Notes under the pieces: generated by a model
What the model was told of the DNA's origin: nothing
Seen by the model: only the letters and a program-made list of their open reading frames with translations
Databases searched by the model: none
Shown: positions 44,463 through 56,300 of the stretch, in pieces
How the letters are laid out: every line of letters begins with the position of its first letter
Numbering within the stretch: position 1 is the first letter of the stretch
Source of the DNA: Onchidella celtica
Lineage: Eukaryota; Mollusca; Gastropoda; Systellommatophora; Onchidiidae
NCBI GenBank assembly: GCA_963931925.1
Contig: OZ007570.1
Coordinates: forward strand, 56,163,580 to 56,227,579
DNA length: 64,000 bases
Direction: 5' to 3'
Translations under genes and position numbers: made by a program

Positions 44463-46020
44463 AATTTTCGAAAAAGGAGGAAAACTATGAGTGGCTTATT
44501 GACATGCCATTGGGTCGTCTCAAGAATTAGTAATCGACTGGCAAGAGTGAATATCGCCCACAATTTAAAAGAAAATAAAGCATAGACATTACCGCCTCGT
44601 CGATACAAAACCTAGTAACTCTCCTAGCGCTAATTTTGAGATAATGACGAGCAAAAGCTCGACAGATTTACGGCACCTTGCTTCAGATTTTCTAAAAACC
44701 GGTTGAACATTCCCTGGATTATAAGAAAAGAACTTATACTATAGTTTCGCCGAACAAAACAACACATTGTCACAGTCCTGTTAACTAGATCTAGATCTAG
44801 GTCATCAGTAACCAAGCACGGTGTCACTGATACACTGTTATTCCCTGTATCTTTATGGGTGTGTACTCTGTTTAATGCCTGGGATACACGGATTCTCATC
44901 TTAGGTATTTGACAAACCTAGATTAGGCATTTCATGACATTTGGGAATAGATTTGAAGCGATTTTATGTTTTATCAACTTTATCTGGACAAGCGCCTTTC
45001 CAAAAAGTTCCGGCGTGATGCGTTCTCCAATTGTTTTTTCTTTTAAATTAGGAGCTTCTTGTTTGTGACTGGAAACGCTGTAACAAACATTTGTTCTTTG
45101 TTGTCAAAAGATTGAAACAGTCTGTTCATTCAGCAAAGTATTTGTTTCTTATTTTAAAGTAAATAAGGTTATAAATGGTAAACGTCCGCGTTTTTACGCA
45201 TCTTCAAGATCCAATTTTAGGTGGTTCCAGTGACCATACGATGGTGGCCCACCTCGTTTTATAATCAGGAGATAAGGTAGATTTTACCATGTAAAGGTCA
45301 TACTGGTATCATAAAGTGCACGATTTGCACGCAGTTCTGCCATAAGTTCCCCCACTATAACCTCTTTGCTTTAACCACAAATCAGTATGTTTTGATAGAA
45401 TGAAGTGGGCGATTTTTTATTTGTTTGTTTGTTTGTTTGTTTGTTTGTTTGATCTGTGCCTACGAGACATGGTACTCAGAGTCGGATTCAGGGCAGTCGA
45501 GATAGTGTCCGGTCAAATGATAGGTTGGACCAGATAGGAGAGTTGTAATGTGTAGTAATGTTGAACACTACATACATGCAGTAGGCCTACTGTCGTAACC
45601 CACTCACACCCCACTGGCTCACGCCACTACGCACGAAGCGTATGATTCTCATCTGCTTCAGCTCTTTTTTTTTTATGTCTGCCTCCCCCCGTCTCTTTCT
45701 CTCTCTCTCTCTCTCTTTCCTGGTTTCCTCCTGCCTTTGTTTGATCACTACAAAAATAATAGGATCACACTCCCAAACACAGGCACAAATTCACACACCT
45801 GTAACCGTGCATCCTTTGATGGTTTTGGCTCGTTAGCTTTTCAGATAAGAACAAGATCACTACAGCGCCACTTAGAAAAATGCGCAGTGACAGTAACAAC
45901 TATTGCAGAACATAATAAACAAAATGCATCTCCCTAAATGACATGTTGAACAGCACATATTCAAGAGCATTAAACATACACAGCCATGAAGCTGAAATAA
46001 TCATAGATAATTATATTACT
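44463..46020. other. No gene recognised
   Basis: (GTTT)n at about 45419-45450 and a CT-rich tract at 45690-45717. ORFs are short and without domains. Confidence 0.55.
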
Positions 46021-46029
46021 TTCGGAAGA

Positions 46030-46230
46030 ATGAAAGACAACAGGTGGACAAGGCGTTGAATGGAGGCCTAGACAAGGAAGGAGAACGAAATGGCGCCTCA
46101 AGAGACGATGAAGAAATGATAATATTGTGCAGACAGCTGGGCAGGCACCGGCAAGTCAAACGGAAAACAGAGTAGAATGGAGATCATTGGCGGAGGGATA
46201 CATCCTGCAGTGGATGAACAAGGCGTAATG
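46030..46230 (+). mobile_element. Degenerate LINE ORF2 C-terminal tail
   Basis: Frame with GRPRQGRRTKWRLK, a stop, then NDNIVQTAGQAP and NRVEWRSLAEGYILQW ending MNKA and a stop. WRSLAEGYILQW is typical of LINE ORF2 ends. It carries at least one internal stop. Confidence 0.75.
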
Positions 46231-46696
46231 AGAACAAGAACAAGAATGAACATATTAAAATTTTATTCTTCTTTTGTACATGAACTCATGGAGCTATGCG
46301 CATCTTTACGTATACGGTAGGCTATATATACAGTATTTAATGTCGTAAGTTTGTGAAATCAGATGTATGTACCAACAAATCAAATAATTACTCCGTTTGT
46401 CTCTTTGTTGTTACGTGTCAACGAATGATTGGTTGTAAATAGATCACTCTGACATGAAGGCTATAGATGCTAATCAATGCCATATGTATGTGTGTGCAAA
46501 ATAACAACGTGTTAAAAGGGTATAAGTTTATATCTCTGATCCAAATACAAAACTGAATAAGGCTTACTTTTGTGAGACACATTTTTTTCCCCGTAAAAAC
46601 AGGAAAGTACGAAAGTACAGTATTGATGTTATAATAGAAGCCTTGCATCAAAACATTCACAGTCACGTAAAGTATTTAATTTGCTTAGGGGGGATG

Positions 46697-47650
46697 CCAT
46701 GCTAAGCCCACAACGTCACAGCCATTTGCTGCCACCAAAATGATTATACACCCTAAAAAATAATGACCGGGCTTAGTATGATAGATTCTTCCCGGATTTA
46801 CTATGAAAATATAAGAAACTAGATGAGCTACCGGGCATTGCCCAGGATAAACAATCATGTGATCCCCCCCCCCCCTCTCTCTCTCTCTCTCTAGTATAAT
46901 AAAAGTAATAAACTACAGTCTTGCTTCAGAACTCATGCGCACCAGAACACTACGCACCAAACTGAACGCTTGATACGGTTACTTTTTATGACATGCACGG
47001 TACTATAATATTACGAAACAAACATGCAAATATACAGATGATACATAGCAATAAACATTGTTATTTTTTAAAAATACATGCTTGAAGTAAACAACTTTTA
47101 ATTATAGCCATCATCTTCCTTATCTCAGTTGCCACCTTCCTGCCAAATTTGAGGCCTGAAGAGTGTATAGTTTGGTCAGTTAGTCATGCCAAAGGTTGCG
47201 AGTTACTGAAATATATAATAGACTAGATGACCTGTCTTCCCCCCCCCCCCCTCTCTCATAATAAAAGTAATAAACTACAGTTTTGCTTCAGAACTCATGC
47301 GCACCAGAACACTACGCACCGAACTGAACGCTTGATACGGTTACTTTTTATGACATGCACGGTACTATAGATATTACAAAACAAACATGCAAATATACAG
47401 ATGTTACATAGCAATAAACATTGTTATTTTTTAAAAATACATGCTTGAAGTAAACAACTTTTAATTATAGCCATCCTCTTCCTTATCCTAATTGCCACCT
47501 TCCTGCCAAATTTAAGGCCTGAAGAGTGTATAGTTTGGTCAGTTACTCATGCCAAAGGTTGCAAGTTACTGAAATATATAATAGATTATGGTGTGCACTT
47601 ACTGTCTGTCAGCAGCTGTCTGTGTCGTTTCGGGCTTAGTATGAGAACCC
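46697..47650. repeat. Dispersed repeat split by an insertion that is itself tandemly duplicated
   Basis: 46697-46825 and 47586-47650 together match the 7371-7600 repeat. Between them are two ~370-390-bp units starting 'tagatgagctacc' (46822) and 'tagatgacctgtc' (47222). Both contain 'aataaaagtaataaactacag', 'cgcttgatacggttactttt' and 'gcctgaagagtgtatagttt'. Confidence 0.8.
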
Positions 47651-48740
47651 TTCTCTCCCCCCCCCCCCCCGGCCCCCCCTTCCCCAACTCCCGTACGGGT
47701 ACAAAATTATAAGTTCTGATAATGGAAAGAACTTTTCATGGTGGTTCAAAAACAATAAATATTTGCTTGTGAATACCGATGAAAATGCCTCTTGTCTTGA
47801 TCTCAGAGAGAGAATACTGTATTGCCAAGTACTGGATTTAGTGCCTCTGCAACCAAAGGCTCCAGATAATAATTATTACTAACTTATCTGGACACAACCA
47901 GGCCGCTAAAGCCGGATAAACGTGTTGGCTACCAAGGCATTCCACTTGTGAAGACCTATAAGAGAGCATGTCGACACCTGAGTGAGACCCAAAAATTTTG
48001 TACCAGGCAGTTTAAAACAGTAAGAGAAAAACGCGGACAGCGCCTTTCTCGCTAGATAAACAAAATTGAAGGTATTTTACCAGAATGAAAAACTATGTCG
48101 AACGCTTAATGTACAGGATGCAGACTAAATCAGACTGTATGGCGCACATTTTTTTTTTAAAAAGGGAAAAGGTGTGGGGGGGGGGGATTTTTTTAAAGAA
48201 GGGGAGTAATGCCAGCTTCAGGAAAATTGATTTCAGCGATTTATCGCCCTTACCACTATTATTTTTGTGTTATGCACGGTTGTTCATGAGGCGTAGAGTA
48301 CACCCAGTGACAGATGGTCAATTTTAATTAAATAATATTAATTGTGTTCAAATTAGGTTCAGGAATTCTTTACTGGCAGGATTTTAAAGCTATGACATTC
48401 GTGTAACTAGGATTGATGGTGTCCAAGGCAAATAACTTTTATGAAAATGGAGTTCCTTAAAAACAATGTTCTTTAAAAAAATTTTTTTTTTTAACCATTA
48501 AATGATGCCTCCTCCCCCTCCCCCTCTCCCCCCTTTTCACTCCCTAAATGGAGCTTAAATTTGTCCTAGCTGCCTCATCTCAGTTACGCTGCTAAGCTAT
48601 AAAAATGAATAACATACGTGCTTATTCCATTTCGAAGCTTTATCGTTGAGGATAGCTGCATAAAATCCCTGTACATGAGATGGGCTGAGATTGGAGGAAA
48701 TGGTAAGCCGACGAGAAGCCATTAGTCAATGTTCATAGAG
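47651..48740. other. No gene recognised
   Basis: C/G homopolymers at 47658-47690 and 48176-48187. No domain in any frame. Confidence 0.55.
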
Positions 48741-48741
48741 C

Positions 48742-48900
48742 GCTGAGTCAAGTCAGTTTTGCCTTAAATTTATGGATTATGGAGTTGAACAGCACCAACT
48801 AGTCAAACTGAAACAAGTCTGGCTCGCTAGCTATTTGAAAGGCAGTTCAAGACTTAAGTCAAAACCGACACGAAGCAGGCTTTTGACTCAATGGACTTCT
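48742..48900. repeat. 'gagtcaagtcagttttgcc' TIR-element family, copy 4
   Basis: Starts 'gctgagtcaagtcagttttgcc'; the interior has 'ttatggattatggagtt' (inverse of the 'aactccataatccac' seen at 37590) and ends 'cttttgactcaatgg'. Confidence 0.55.
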
Positions 48901-48914
48901 TGCCTTAACATGGT

Positions 48915-49022
48915 TTCATCATCATCAGTTGCCTTGTCTGGAACAGACATTGGTGATCATGGCTCTCCACTCAGATCTGTCATCAGCCAAACTCAAGAAG
49001 TTGTTGTTGTTGTTGTGGCGTT
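48915..49022 (-). mobile_element. LINE 3' tail (reverse copy)
   Basis: The minus frame reads LADDRSEWRAMITNVCSRQGN then stop, the same ending as the + copy at 50810-50872 (LADDRSEWSAMIANVCSRQGN). Carries an (AAC)n block. Confidence 0.8.
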
Positions 49023-49640
49023 TATAAGGAAATATAATTTAAAAAAAACGTTACAATAACATGGTTTACCGTCCTAAAATATCTGAAAATCAAACAATAC
49101 TAGCCAGACAAAACCGATACTTCCTATCATGACAATGGTTTCAACAGCAGTCACATACAGTGATATGAGTTGTGGCATCCACATAATTATGAGCTCATCT
49201 GATCCAAATAAACGAATAAATCATACAGAGTTGAAACAATTGAATGTTTGATAATGTCCTTTAGTGCTCCCTCAACCGCGAAACTGTGACATCACAAATG
49301 TTTCCAGATCAAATCTGATTGTCCATGGTGAATGAAGGGTTAATTTTTCCACCAGACACTTTGGATGATTCAGTCACGTCGTTCAGCGCATAACTGTTCT
49401 TGCCAGAGCTACCCCTGTATTGGATAAAGGTATAGATAATAGTTGATTGTGAGTATAAAGTCTAAATTTCTACTGGTCTTATCAAAAGCATAGCTAGACA
49501 ATTGTTAACTGTGAAGATAAAGTGTATTTGTTAATGTTGTCACAATATGGAACTGGTTAAACACTTTAATAGGTGATGGATAAGGGGAAATTATGACAGG
49601 GGGAGAAAGTCGTGTATATTTTTGTTAAAATACTAACAGA
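49023..49640. other. No gene recognised
   Basis: AT-rich, no ORF of note. A terminal SLC22 exon could lie on this side of 50167, but none was identified. Confidence 0.5.
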
Positions 49641-49975
49641 AAATATGTGGCGTCGCAGAATGGCTTGAAGCAAAGTCAAAATGTGGCAAAACGAAAAAGG
49701 TGTGTGTAGCAAAGCCTCGCCTAAGGCATGATAGGGTTTTGGACTTGCACACATTAAGTACCCTTATAACTTTGTTAAACGTTCTACGATTTATTAATTT
49801 GTTTAATTTTCTATCTTTGCCAGATTTTTTTTTACTCGGACGAAGGTTAGTATAACGAAAACTTGATTTGTCTTTCCTTTTCGTCTGGTCGTACAGTTTC
49901 TGTATTATTTCTTACGCGAGGCTTGCTACACACAACTTTTTCTTTTTGCTACACTTTGTCTTTATATTTTTGAGC
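49640..49975. repeat. Inverted pair of the 'gcgaggctttgct' repeat
   Basis: 49640-49745 (reverse) and about 49885-49975 (forward) carry the same family ('gcaaagcctcgc' and 'acgcgaggcttgct') facing each other across ~150 bp. They could be the terminal inverted repeats of one element. Confidence 0.6.
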
Positions 49976-50166
49976 ACTGTAAATTCTATCGTTTTCCTAG
50001 TAATCTTCATGAGGATTTTTTTTCTCTTACCCTTGGATGAAATTCAGGTCAAAAGTATGCTCTAATTACCACATGGGGTGACAAAAAGTCATTGAATAAA
50101 TGTGGAAAAAAAACAACCTTGATACGATCTGTTGGTTTCTGGGTCTATAGATTCTTCTGACATTAC

Positions 50167-50318
50167 CTTCCAAAGTTCTTGGCATCATCCACGGTGTCCG
50201 GTAGCTTTTTGTTTGCTGTCTCTGGCAGGAGAAGTGCCAAGAGTCCGGCTGCGATACTGACACCACCAAAGATCAGAAGGGGCAAAGCGATGCCAAAGTC
50301 CCCGTCGATTACATTACC
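50167..50318 (-). CDS. SLC22A: SLC22 exon e
   Basis: GNVIDGDFGIALPLLIFGGV, SIAAGLLALLLPET and NKKLPDTVDDAKNFG; TM12 and the conserved LPET. Acceptor CCACAG in phase 0 with exon d, donor GTAATG leaving phase 2, so a short terminal exon must follow. Confidence 0.92.
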
Positions 50319-53300
50319 CTGTGGTAATACACATAAAATTACTGCAGACTGGTCGTTTTCAAATTTTGCTGAACAATATATTTATCGATGTAAATATTTT
50401 CTTTACCAAAGAGTTTGGAGAACGAGTTGTTATTCTGGCAAGTAAATTTCCTGATAAAGATTTACCGCATATTTTTTTTATGATTAATATAAATGAGGCT
50501 ATTATCGCACTAGAAGCAGCAGAGAGAGATGTGGTTTATTAGAAGAATATTGAGAATATCATGGATTGAGAAAAAATCAAATGAGTCAGTATTGAGAGAC
50601 TCTAATCTGAAAAGATCATTAATTAAAACAATAAGACAGAGGCAACTGAAATTTTTAGGGCACATCTGTCGCCTCAGGACCTCGAACATCCAGCAGTCAC
50701 AGGGAAGATCGAAGGCAGGAAAAGCGGGGACGGACAGAGAAAAACTTTCACTGAAAATCTGAATTCATGGACAACAAATAAACGTCACAACAACAACTCC
50801 TTCTTGAGGCTGGCAGATGACAGATCCGAGTGGAGCGCCATGATCGCCAATGTCTGTTCCAGACAGGGCAACTGATGATGATCATTATCGCACCGTGTCA
50901 AGTCAATTTTGCATTGATTTTGACTCAGACGTGAATTTCCATTGAATCAAATTGCGGGGACAGACGAGTTCCAGACTCACCAGATGCACGAGATCCCGTT
51001 TAACCGCGTAGTCCACAAGACAGAGGCAAAACAGGCCGGCCTCAGTCCGTTATGACCCATATAATCGAGACCGTTTTCAAAAGTACTTTGATTCTGCTTG
51101 TTTCGTTTGCGCCCCAAGTTTGTATTCAATTAAATATATCAAAGCTGAAAAAATGGCTCACTCTTTGAAGCTCGGTGTTTGTCGTCACGCGTTCATATCA
51201 AAAGTATCCTACTAAATCTTTTCAAATAAATTAAAGCTCGTTAATCCTGTCTATTTCGGAGACGACATTTGAAGGTGAATGTGACTAGACATGTAAGAGA
51301 TGGTATCTTTTTTCTCTTTTCTTCTGGAAAACACGTCTCCGTTAGTTTTCAGGCAGAAGTTCCCACCAATCGAGGGTAAATGTATCCCCAACGGGTTGAG
51401 TACATCTAACCAAGGAGTAAAGTTGCCGTTTGTGTAGTTGTTCATACATAAAGTGAAATAACATTGTTATGGGCTAGTATTAATTGTTATTGTTAATTTA
51501 ACTTAAAAATGAAGGTGTTAAAGATGTCACGAGTGGAGTGAGTGCAATTAAGGGGATTGCTACAGAGCGGGTGTAGAGTAAGAAGGACTCACAGTAGACA
51601 GCAAGTTAAGCGTGCTGTTGTGAGTAGTGGGGGGGGGGGTCTGAATGAGGCGAAAGCGCTGTATAACTATCACTGCAAGTTAGAAGGTCCTAGGGATCGG
51701 ACCTGTGAATAAAAGCCCATCGGGCGGACATAAAGGGGAAGCAGTCGAGAAGACTAGTGAGAGTCTTTCCAGTTATGACTGGTATGTAGAACGTTGATTG
51801 ATTATTATGATTGATGTATTATATTATATTCGTCTATTACCATGATGTGAGTAAGTATATGTGAGGAATGTGGAAGTCCTTGATATTGGATATAGCAATG
51901 TGCGCCATGAGCGATAGATGAAAGTGAGTTCATGGATTTGTAGCGCGAGTGAGTAGTGTGTACTCCGATGGAGGTGTGTTACCGTAAGATGTGTGGTGAG
52001 TGAAAGGTGAACTAGTGTGTGTACGCTTCATGGATTGTAAGGAGAGGTGGAGTGAATAGAAATGGTAGGGTATTATACCAATGTAATGTTATTCTTGTAG
52101 GTGTCGGGGACGGGCCGAAGAGCCACCTCGATGAGCACAAGTGATAGGCCAGCATAGGGCCGGAGGCCGCACATAGGCCAGAAGTGAGGCTGTCAGTGCA
52201 GGACAGTAGAGGCACATAAGTCGTGGCAGTCAGGCCACGGACAGGGACGTAGATATGAGAGTGAATGAGATACTATATTGTTGCCATGTTGATAGGCTAG
52301 TGAACTGATACTATGTTGTTGCCATGTTGATAGGCTAGTGAACTGATACTATGGTGTCGCCATGTTGATGGCTATGGAAATAATAATGTGTTATTGCCCT
52401 GCTGAGGTGCTAGGGGAGTGCTAAGGTGTATGACAATAGGAAGGTGATATTGAGAGACTGCGGTGCCAGTGAATCATTAATGTACTATTAAGACCCTGAG
52501 GGGAGAGGCTGAGGCCGAAGTGCCTTTAGGAGTAACTCCCGGATTGGGGATCCGAGGGAGCGTGTGTGTGAGAATAAGGCCGTTGTACGGCAGTCATTTC
52601 AATAATATAATATATGTAATTGCGCTATTATATGTATAATTATGTTTAATAAATGTGTGAGTCTGATGGGTTGTTTTGTTAAGTGTTAAACTTGTTTGTT
52701 CGTGATTGTCGTCCTGTCATAAACTATTACATCTCCCAGTCTGGGATTTGCGACACTGGGGGCTCGTCCGTTGTGACACTGGGGGCTCGTCCGTTGTGAC
52801 ACTGGGGGCTCGTCCTGTTTACCTGTGGTCATTTTGACATTGTGTATTCGTTATATCTAGTTGTTTTTCTGTTGTGCTAGGAATTCGTGCTGTTGTCCTT
52901 GTTCGTGGGATGAATGGAAATTTCATGATGGTATGATTTATGTATGTTTATGAATTATAATATGTATTGATGCATGTATTGCTATGAATAGGTATTAATG
53001 TGTACTTAAATTTCTGCAGAGTGTGTGTGCGTGCAGCCTGAGGAGACAAGTAGCCAGAGCTCCGATTAGGTCGAGGACTTAAACTCAAAATTTGAAAGTT
53101 AAGTGAAACTGAAATTTTGTGCCCTGGATTGTGGGCTGTTCCTTTAATCTGTCTTTTTCCGCTGTTTTTCTGTTTTTGTCGTAATTGATTGTACGGGCGG
53201 TGGCGCGGGGTTGCTGTGTTGAACTTAGTTTATCCTTTTAAAAAGGTGTGGTAAACTTTGGAACTTCGTTCATCACAGTGAACAGTTCTATAGGGACCTG

Positions 53301-56300
53301 TATTTTTGTTTAGATTGTGCCGTTCTATCTTCCTCGTTGTTTTAGGAAGACGTTTCTCTTGTCCTTCTTCTCCCTATCTGTAGATACGTTCTTTTTTTTC
53401 AGACTCTGTTCTTGTTTGTACCGTGTAGTATAATCGGCGTAGTAGGTTGCAGTTTTTTCCATTATAGTTTTTTTTGTAGAAGCTGTCCTAGTCTGGTTCG
53501 TTGTCCCTGACGTACTTGTGGTCTTTCTACTAAATTTCCTTATTCTTGTCTTTTCTATTCTTTTTATAATTAATAGTGCATACATTTTATAGATATAGAA
53601 TTAGTTTTGCTGTAAAGGTAAATTTCTGAATTGTATTCTGAATTGGGTATTGTTATATCTGGTGTGGTCTTAGGTCTCTGGTCGTGTTGCTAGTGATCAT
53701 ACCGACAGGTTGGTCGTCTTATAATAGATACCATAACCATAAATCTGTGAAATGGCGGAACTCCAACAACTAATGAAGTTGGGTAAGGAACTTGGCCTGG
53801 AGGGAGAAGAGCTACGCGGCTGGATTAAAGAACAGCAGGCAGAATTGCGCGATGAGCGTGCTAAGGATAGAGAGCAGGAAAAAGAGGCTCAGGAAAAGGA
53901 AAGAGAGGCTAAGGCTCAGGAGCAGGAAAGGGAGTTAAAGTTAAAGGAGATAGAAGCCCAAGAGCGGGAGATAGAGGCTAGGGATAAGCAACAGGAGAGA
54001 GAGGCGCGAATAAGAATCGCCGAGTTGGAAATCAAAAAGAATGCGCCAACAGAAACAGTTGAGCGGCAGGTACACAATAAGGGTGGCGTTAGGATTAAGC
54101 TCCCTACGTTCGACGACCGGAAGGACGACATAGACGCCTTCCTTTACAGGTTCGAACTGAACGCACAATTGCAATGGGGGGAAAATAAGGAATTATGGGC
54201 CACGTACCTGGCATCGCTATTGCAGGGGCGAGCGTTAACCTACTTTAAAGAGCTACAGCGCGAAGACGTGCAAGATTACGATAAGCTGAAGGCTTTGCTG
54301 CTTCGCCGATTTGCGCGTACCGAGGAATATTTCCGGGAGCAGTTTAGGCGAGCACGTGCAGATACCAGGGAGGACTTTGCTGCCTTCGTCGCGAGACTAA
54401 CTGAGTATTTCGCGAACTGGGTAGACTTGGCGCATGTGGGCACGGATTTTACTAAACTGAAAGACTTAATGATCCGTGACCAGCTGTACGCGTCGTGCCA
54501 CAAAGATCTGGTGGCTTTCCTGAAAGAGAACGAACCCGCGACGGTGCAGGAGGCGTCTAAGTTGGCGGAGGCATACCGTACGGCGCATCCGTCCAAACCA
54601 GTCGCCAGGGCGTACGTCCAAGATGCTGGGTACGTCGCCGTTGTCGAGGGGTCGCCGGCAGGACTTGGGGACAGGTCGCGTCAGCGTGGTGCCTATAGCG
54701 GGCAAGCCCAGGGGCAGCGTAGGGGATATCACCAACCACCGGCATATGGATCCGGTAAGTTTGACCGAGCAGGAGGGCTAGGTCGCGGTAATGGCCGGGG
54801 GCGAGTTGTGACCTTTGCCGATGACCGACGGCATAGGGACTCTAGTTCCGGTCGCGAGGGGTCACGGGGACCCAGGCCTAGGGCAGCACAGGGAGCGGAG
54901 TGTTGGACTTGCGGACGCGTGGGTCACTTTTCGCGCGAGTGTAGGGCCGCGAAGTGTTGGAACTGCGGAAGAGCAGATCACATCAGCGTGAATTGCCCTG
55001 CAGGTAGGATAGCGGCGAACGTGGACAGTAGCTCCAGTCCATGTTCCCCAAATAAATTTCATCATGCGGCTGCGTGTGTTACATCGGACAACGGAGGCGG
55101 ACAGTATTCTAAGTGTCCCAGTTGTGAGAAGTTATTATCTTCCGGTGTTTTACCTTGTGGGGGAAAGATCCCCGTTATAAATTCATGTCATACAGGAGGT
55201 GGTCTTAGGGTTTATCCGGGGTTTGTTGGGGACGAACCGGTCTCGGTTTTACGAGATACAGGATCTACCGTTGTGGGAGTGCATAGGGACTGCATTCGGG
55301 ATTCACAGCTTACAGGTGAGACTGTCCCGTGCATCCAATTTTCGGGGGCCATTGAGAAATTACCCATGGCAAAAATAATGATAGATACACCTTTCCTTAG
55401 CGGGGAAGTCGAAGCAGTCGTTGGTTGTTTTCCAGGCGCCCAGCTCATCATTGGGAATGTATCCCGGGTAGGTTCCCCTTCCGATGAGAACGTGCAAGCA
55501 TGGTCGCAATCAAAAGGTATTGACTTTTGCGCCGCGGTCGAAACACGTCGACGGGTAGCGGATAAAGATAAGATTAGACCTTTGGCGACGCCAGCGGTCA
55601 ACCTAGATATCACGCCAGAGCGCTTGGCGAGGTTACAAAGGGAGGATCCATCGTTAGACCAATGTTTTGGGGAAGCGCGAACCGAGAAAACGAGGAAATA
55701 TAGGAACGGGTCATCTTCTTTTTTTGTCCAGGGGGGCATTCTGTTCCGTATGTACGTCACAGTGGCTTCCGTTCAAAAGCAGGTCGTCGTGCCACGGTCG
55801 TTAATTGCTACAGTATGGCGTCTGGCCCATGATGTTCCATTAGCGGATCATATGGGAAGTGCTAGAATCAAGCAGAGAATTCTGAAAGATTTTTATTGGC
55901 CGTCAGTATACAGAGATGTACGTTTATATTGTAAGACGTGCAGTGCGTGCCAAAAGACGACGCATAAGGGTCGTTCACCCCAGGCTCCTCGTCAAAAGAT
56001 CCCCACGGTTTCGGAACCGTTTAAAAAGGTTTCAGTACCTTGTTGATTTAAGAGAAAGACTATCTTCAGCGCGCACTATAGCAGAAGAAGCTTCTGGTAT
56101 CGCTTCGAAAAGAGCAAAAGACTATAAAGATAGAGGTTCCAAACTGAGAATTTTTAAGCCAGGAGACAAGGTTCTGTTGTTGTTACCTACGGACCATAAT
56201 AAGTTATTGATGACATGGAAAGGTCCTTATGTTATTGAGCGAGTTGTTTCAAAGGTAGATTACGCTATCCACATTGATGGAACGAGTAAGGTTTTCCATG

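Noticed and set aside
52012..52215. 67-codon minus ORF, repeated identically at 58724-58927
   Set aside because: It lies in the two LTRs; identical only because the LTRs are.
53325..53585. 86-codon minus ORF in the retrotransposon leader
   Set aside because: Lys/Thr-rich translation of a T-rich + strand; no domain and wrong strand for the element.
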